Positions 62,146 to 64,000 of a stretch of 64,000 nt of DNA are shown here, one piece after another. Each line of letters opens with the position of its first letter. Position 1 is the first letter of the stretch. This DNA is from CABYIR01 sp038103905 (lineage in GTDB: Bacteria > Pseudomonadota > Alphaproteobacteria > Pelagibacterales > AG-422-B15), in the NCBI GenBank assembly GCA_038103905.1, contig JAYNZW010000001.1:62001-126000 (forward strand), given 5' to 3'. A program made the position numbers and the translations under genes. The notes beneath the pieces were generated by a model that saw only the letters and a list, made by a program, of their open reading frames with translations, did no database searches and was not told the DNA's origin.

Positions 62146-64000
62146 ATGAACGAGGTAATCTCAAGAGAAATAAAGTGGGGTAATCAAGTATTATCAATTG
62201 AAACAGGAAAAGTGGCTAAGCAAGCAACGGCATCAACAATTGTCAGGTATGGAGATACTGTTGTAATGGCTAATGTTACTGCGGCTAAGCAAGCAAAACC
62301 AGATATAGATTTTTTTCCACTAACAGTAAACTATCAAGAAAAATTTTATGCAGCTGGAAAAATACCTGGTGGATTTTTTAAAAGAGAAGGAAGGCCGACA
62401 GAATTTGAAACATTAACTTCAAGATTAATAGATAGACCAATCAGACCACTTTTTCCTGAAGGCTTTAAGAATGAAACTCAAGTTATTCTAACAGTCCTTT
62501 CGCATGACGGTGAAACTAATCCAGATATAGTTGCAATGATTGCTGCATCTAGTGCACTTACGCTATCAGGAATTCCTTTTATGGGACCTATTGCAGGATG
62601 TAGGGTTGGATATGATGGTAAAGATTTTTCTTTAAATCCAAAAATTAACGAAGATTCAGACTTAGATTTAGTTGTTGCAGGAACAAGTGAAGCTGTATTA
62701 ATGGTTGAATCTGAGGCTAATGAGTTATCAGAAGAGGTAATGCTTAACGCTGTAAGTTTTGGTCATGAAGAGTCTAAAAAAGTAATAGATTTAATCATTA
62801 ATCTTGCAGAAGAATGTGCTAATGATCCATGGGTATTTGAGTACAGTGAAAATGAAGATTTATTAGAAGTTATTAAATCAAATTACAACGATGACATTAA
62901 AAATGCATATTCAATAGTTGATAAAATGGAGAGGCAGTCGGCTCTATCTGAAATTAAAGATAAATTAGTAGAGCAATATTCTGAGGATGAAAATACAAGC
63001 CCTAATGAAGCTCTTTCTTATTTTAAAAAGGTTGAGAAAGATATTGTAAGATCTCAAATACTTAGTGATAAAAAACGAATTGATGGAAGAAATTTAGATG
63101 AAGTAAGAAATATTTCTTCTGAAGTTTCATGGCTCCCAAGAACACATGGTTCTGCTCTTTTCACTCGTGGAGAAACGCAAGCAATAGTTGTTACTACTCT
63201 TGGATTTGGAGTAGATGAGCAACGAATTGAGGCATTACAGGGATCTTATAAAGAAAATTTTATGCTTCATTATAACTTCCCCCCTTATTCAGTTGGAGAA
63301 GTGGGTAGAATTGGAGCAACAGGAAGAAGAGAAATCGGACATGGAAAACTAGCATGGAGAGCTTTAAAAGCTGTCTTGCCAAGTAAAGATGATTTTGATT
63401 ATACAATTAGGTTAGTTTCAGATATCACTGAGTCTAACGGCTCATCGTCTATGGCCACTGTTTGTGGCTCCTCTCTCGCATTGATGGACGCTGGCGTTCC
63501 AATAAAAAATTCAGTTTCAGGTATTGCAATGGGTTTGATTAAAGAGGGTGATAGCTTTGCTGTTTTATCTGATATTTTGGGTGATGAAGATCATTTGGGT
63601 GATATGGATTTCAAAGTTGCAGGAACCAAAGAAGGTATTACTTCCTTACAAATGGATATAAAAATTACCGGAATAACAACTGAAATCATGGAACAAGCTC
63701 TTAATCAAGCAAAGGGCGGAAGACTTCACATTTTAGATGAAATGAATAAAGCTATCGATGCTCCTAGAACTGAATTAGGCCCATACACTCCAAGAGTTGA
63801 AATGATTAAAGTTAAGAAAGATAATATTGGAGAAATAATAGGTAAAGGTGGAGCAACTATTAAAGACATCATTGAACAGTCGGGCGCAAGTGTTGATATT
63901 AGTGATAATGGCACAGTCAAAATTGCTGGAACTAGTAAAGACTCTATTCAAAAAGCAATTGATCTAATTAATTCTATTATTGAAGAACCTGAAGTTGGGC
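62146..64000 (+). CDS. pnp: Polyribonucleotide nucleotidyltransferase (PNPase), N-terminal part
   Basis: PNPase degrades RNA phosphorolytically from the 3' end and is a core of the degradosome. About 618 residues are visible before the window edge; full-length enzymes have about 700. The first RNase PH domain starts WGNQVLSIETGKVAKQA, with FYAAGKIPGGFFKREGRPTE; the second has FTRGETQAIVVTTLG and GEVGRIGATGRREIGHG. The KH domain (IGEIIGKGGATIKDI) has begun before the cut, and the S1 domain lies outside. A good ribosome site, GAGAAGG, lies six bases before the ATG. Confidence 0.98.
   Translation, partial: MNEVISREIKWGNQVLSIETGKVAKQATASTIVRYGDTVVMANVTAAKQAKPDIDFFPLTVNYQEKFYAAGKIPGGFFKREGRPTEFETLTSRLIDRPIRPLFPEGFKNETQVILTVLSHDGETNPDIVAMIAASSALTLSGIPFMGPIAGCRVGYDGKDFSLNPKINEDSDLDLVVAGTSEAVLMVESEANELSEEVMLNAVSFGHEESKKVIDLIINLAEECANDPWVFEYSENEDLLEVIKSNYNDDIKNAYSIVDKMERQSALSEIKDKLVEQYSEDENTSPNEALSYFKKVEKDIVRSQILSDKKRIDGRNLDEVRNISSEVSWLPRTHGSALFTRGETQAIVVTTLGFGVDEQRIEALQGSYKENFMLHYNFPPYSVGEVGRIGATGRREIGHGKLAWRALKAVLPSKDDFDYTIRLVSDITESNGSSSMATVCGSSLALMDAGVPIKNSVSGIAMGLIKEGDSFAVLSDILGDEDHLGDMDFKVAGTKEGITSLQMDIKITGITTEIMEQALNQAKGGRLHILDEMNKAIDAPRTELGPYTPRVEMIKVKKDNIGEIIGKGGATIKDIIEQSGASVDISDNGTVKIAGTSKDSIQKAIDLINSIIEEPEVG

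Noticed and set aside
1..64000. Search for mobile elements, CRISPR arrays, tRNA or rRNA genes, toxin-antitoxin or defence systems
   Set aside because: Reading both strands, I found no transposase, integrase, repeat array, cloverleaf-like gap or defence gene. Almost all of the DNA is covered by recognisable conserved genes. I cannot rule out very small RNAs.

Overview
This window is a dense, visibly AT-rich stretch of chromosome from an alphaproteobacterium. The gene order is the evidence: holA-parB-parA-rsmG-mnmG-mnmE, rho-hemJ-hemH-hemE, then the origin, then maf-aroE-coaE-dnaQ-secB-fxsA-Tim44, hslUV-his genes, rph-rdgB, nifU-tsaB-fur-plsC-miaB-phoH-ybeY-corC-lnt-metK-trmB and nusA-infB-rbfA-truB-rpsO-pnp are runs typical of that class. 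Intergenic gaps are mostly below 130 bases, many genes overlap by 1 to 14 bases, and TTG or GTG starts are common. This suggests a small streamlined genome, possibly marine, but I cannot name the species. A run of ten N inside dnaK points to a draft or metagenome assembly.

Layout. From 1 to 6600 a leftward operon carries chromosome partition and tRNA modification genes (parAB, rsmG, mnmG, mnmE); a perfect 16-base parS lies inside rsmG. A small [2Fe-2S] protein, a YyaL-like protein and apt separate this from rho and the heme genes hemJ, hemH and hemE. The 278 bases from 12971 to 13248 look like oriC, with DnaA-box-like sites, a full CtrA site, a TAG triplet run and AT-rich tracts. From 13249 to 29678 come maf-aroE-coaE-dnaQ, export factors (secB, fxsA, Tim44), the HslUV protease, most of the later histidine pathway with two inserted genes, lysine synthesis (dapB), base repair (nth), an SDR, a sugar kinase, a glycosyltransferase-like gene, an MDR reductase and a thioesterase.

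From 29688 to 41804 lie dnaJ-dnaK, grpE, rph-rdgB, a PBP-activator-like lipoprotein, rsmI, a BON lipoprotein, gshB, an esterase and malic enzyme. From 41917 to the end is a nearly continuous rightward block for cell envelope (murJ, plsC, lnt), RNA modification and maturation (miaB, tsaB, ybeY, trmB, truB), iron handling (nfu, fur), methionine activation (metK) and the transcription-translation operon nusA-infB-rbfA-truB-rpsO-pnp, the last cut by the window edge.

I see no rRNA, tRNA, CRISPR array, insertion sequence, phage or toxin-antitoxin gene. Nearly everything is conserved housekeeping. The points worth following are fine-scale: the origin architecture, parS inside a gene, a possible nusA attenuator, a 13-base inverted repeat between maeB and murJ, and a few genes with missing catalytic or ligand residues.
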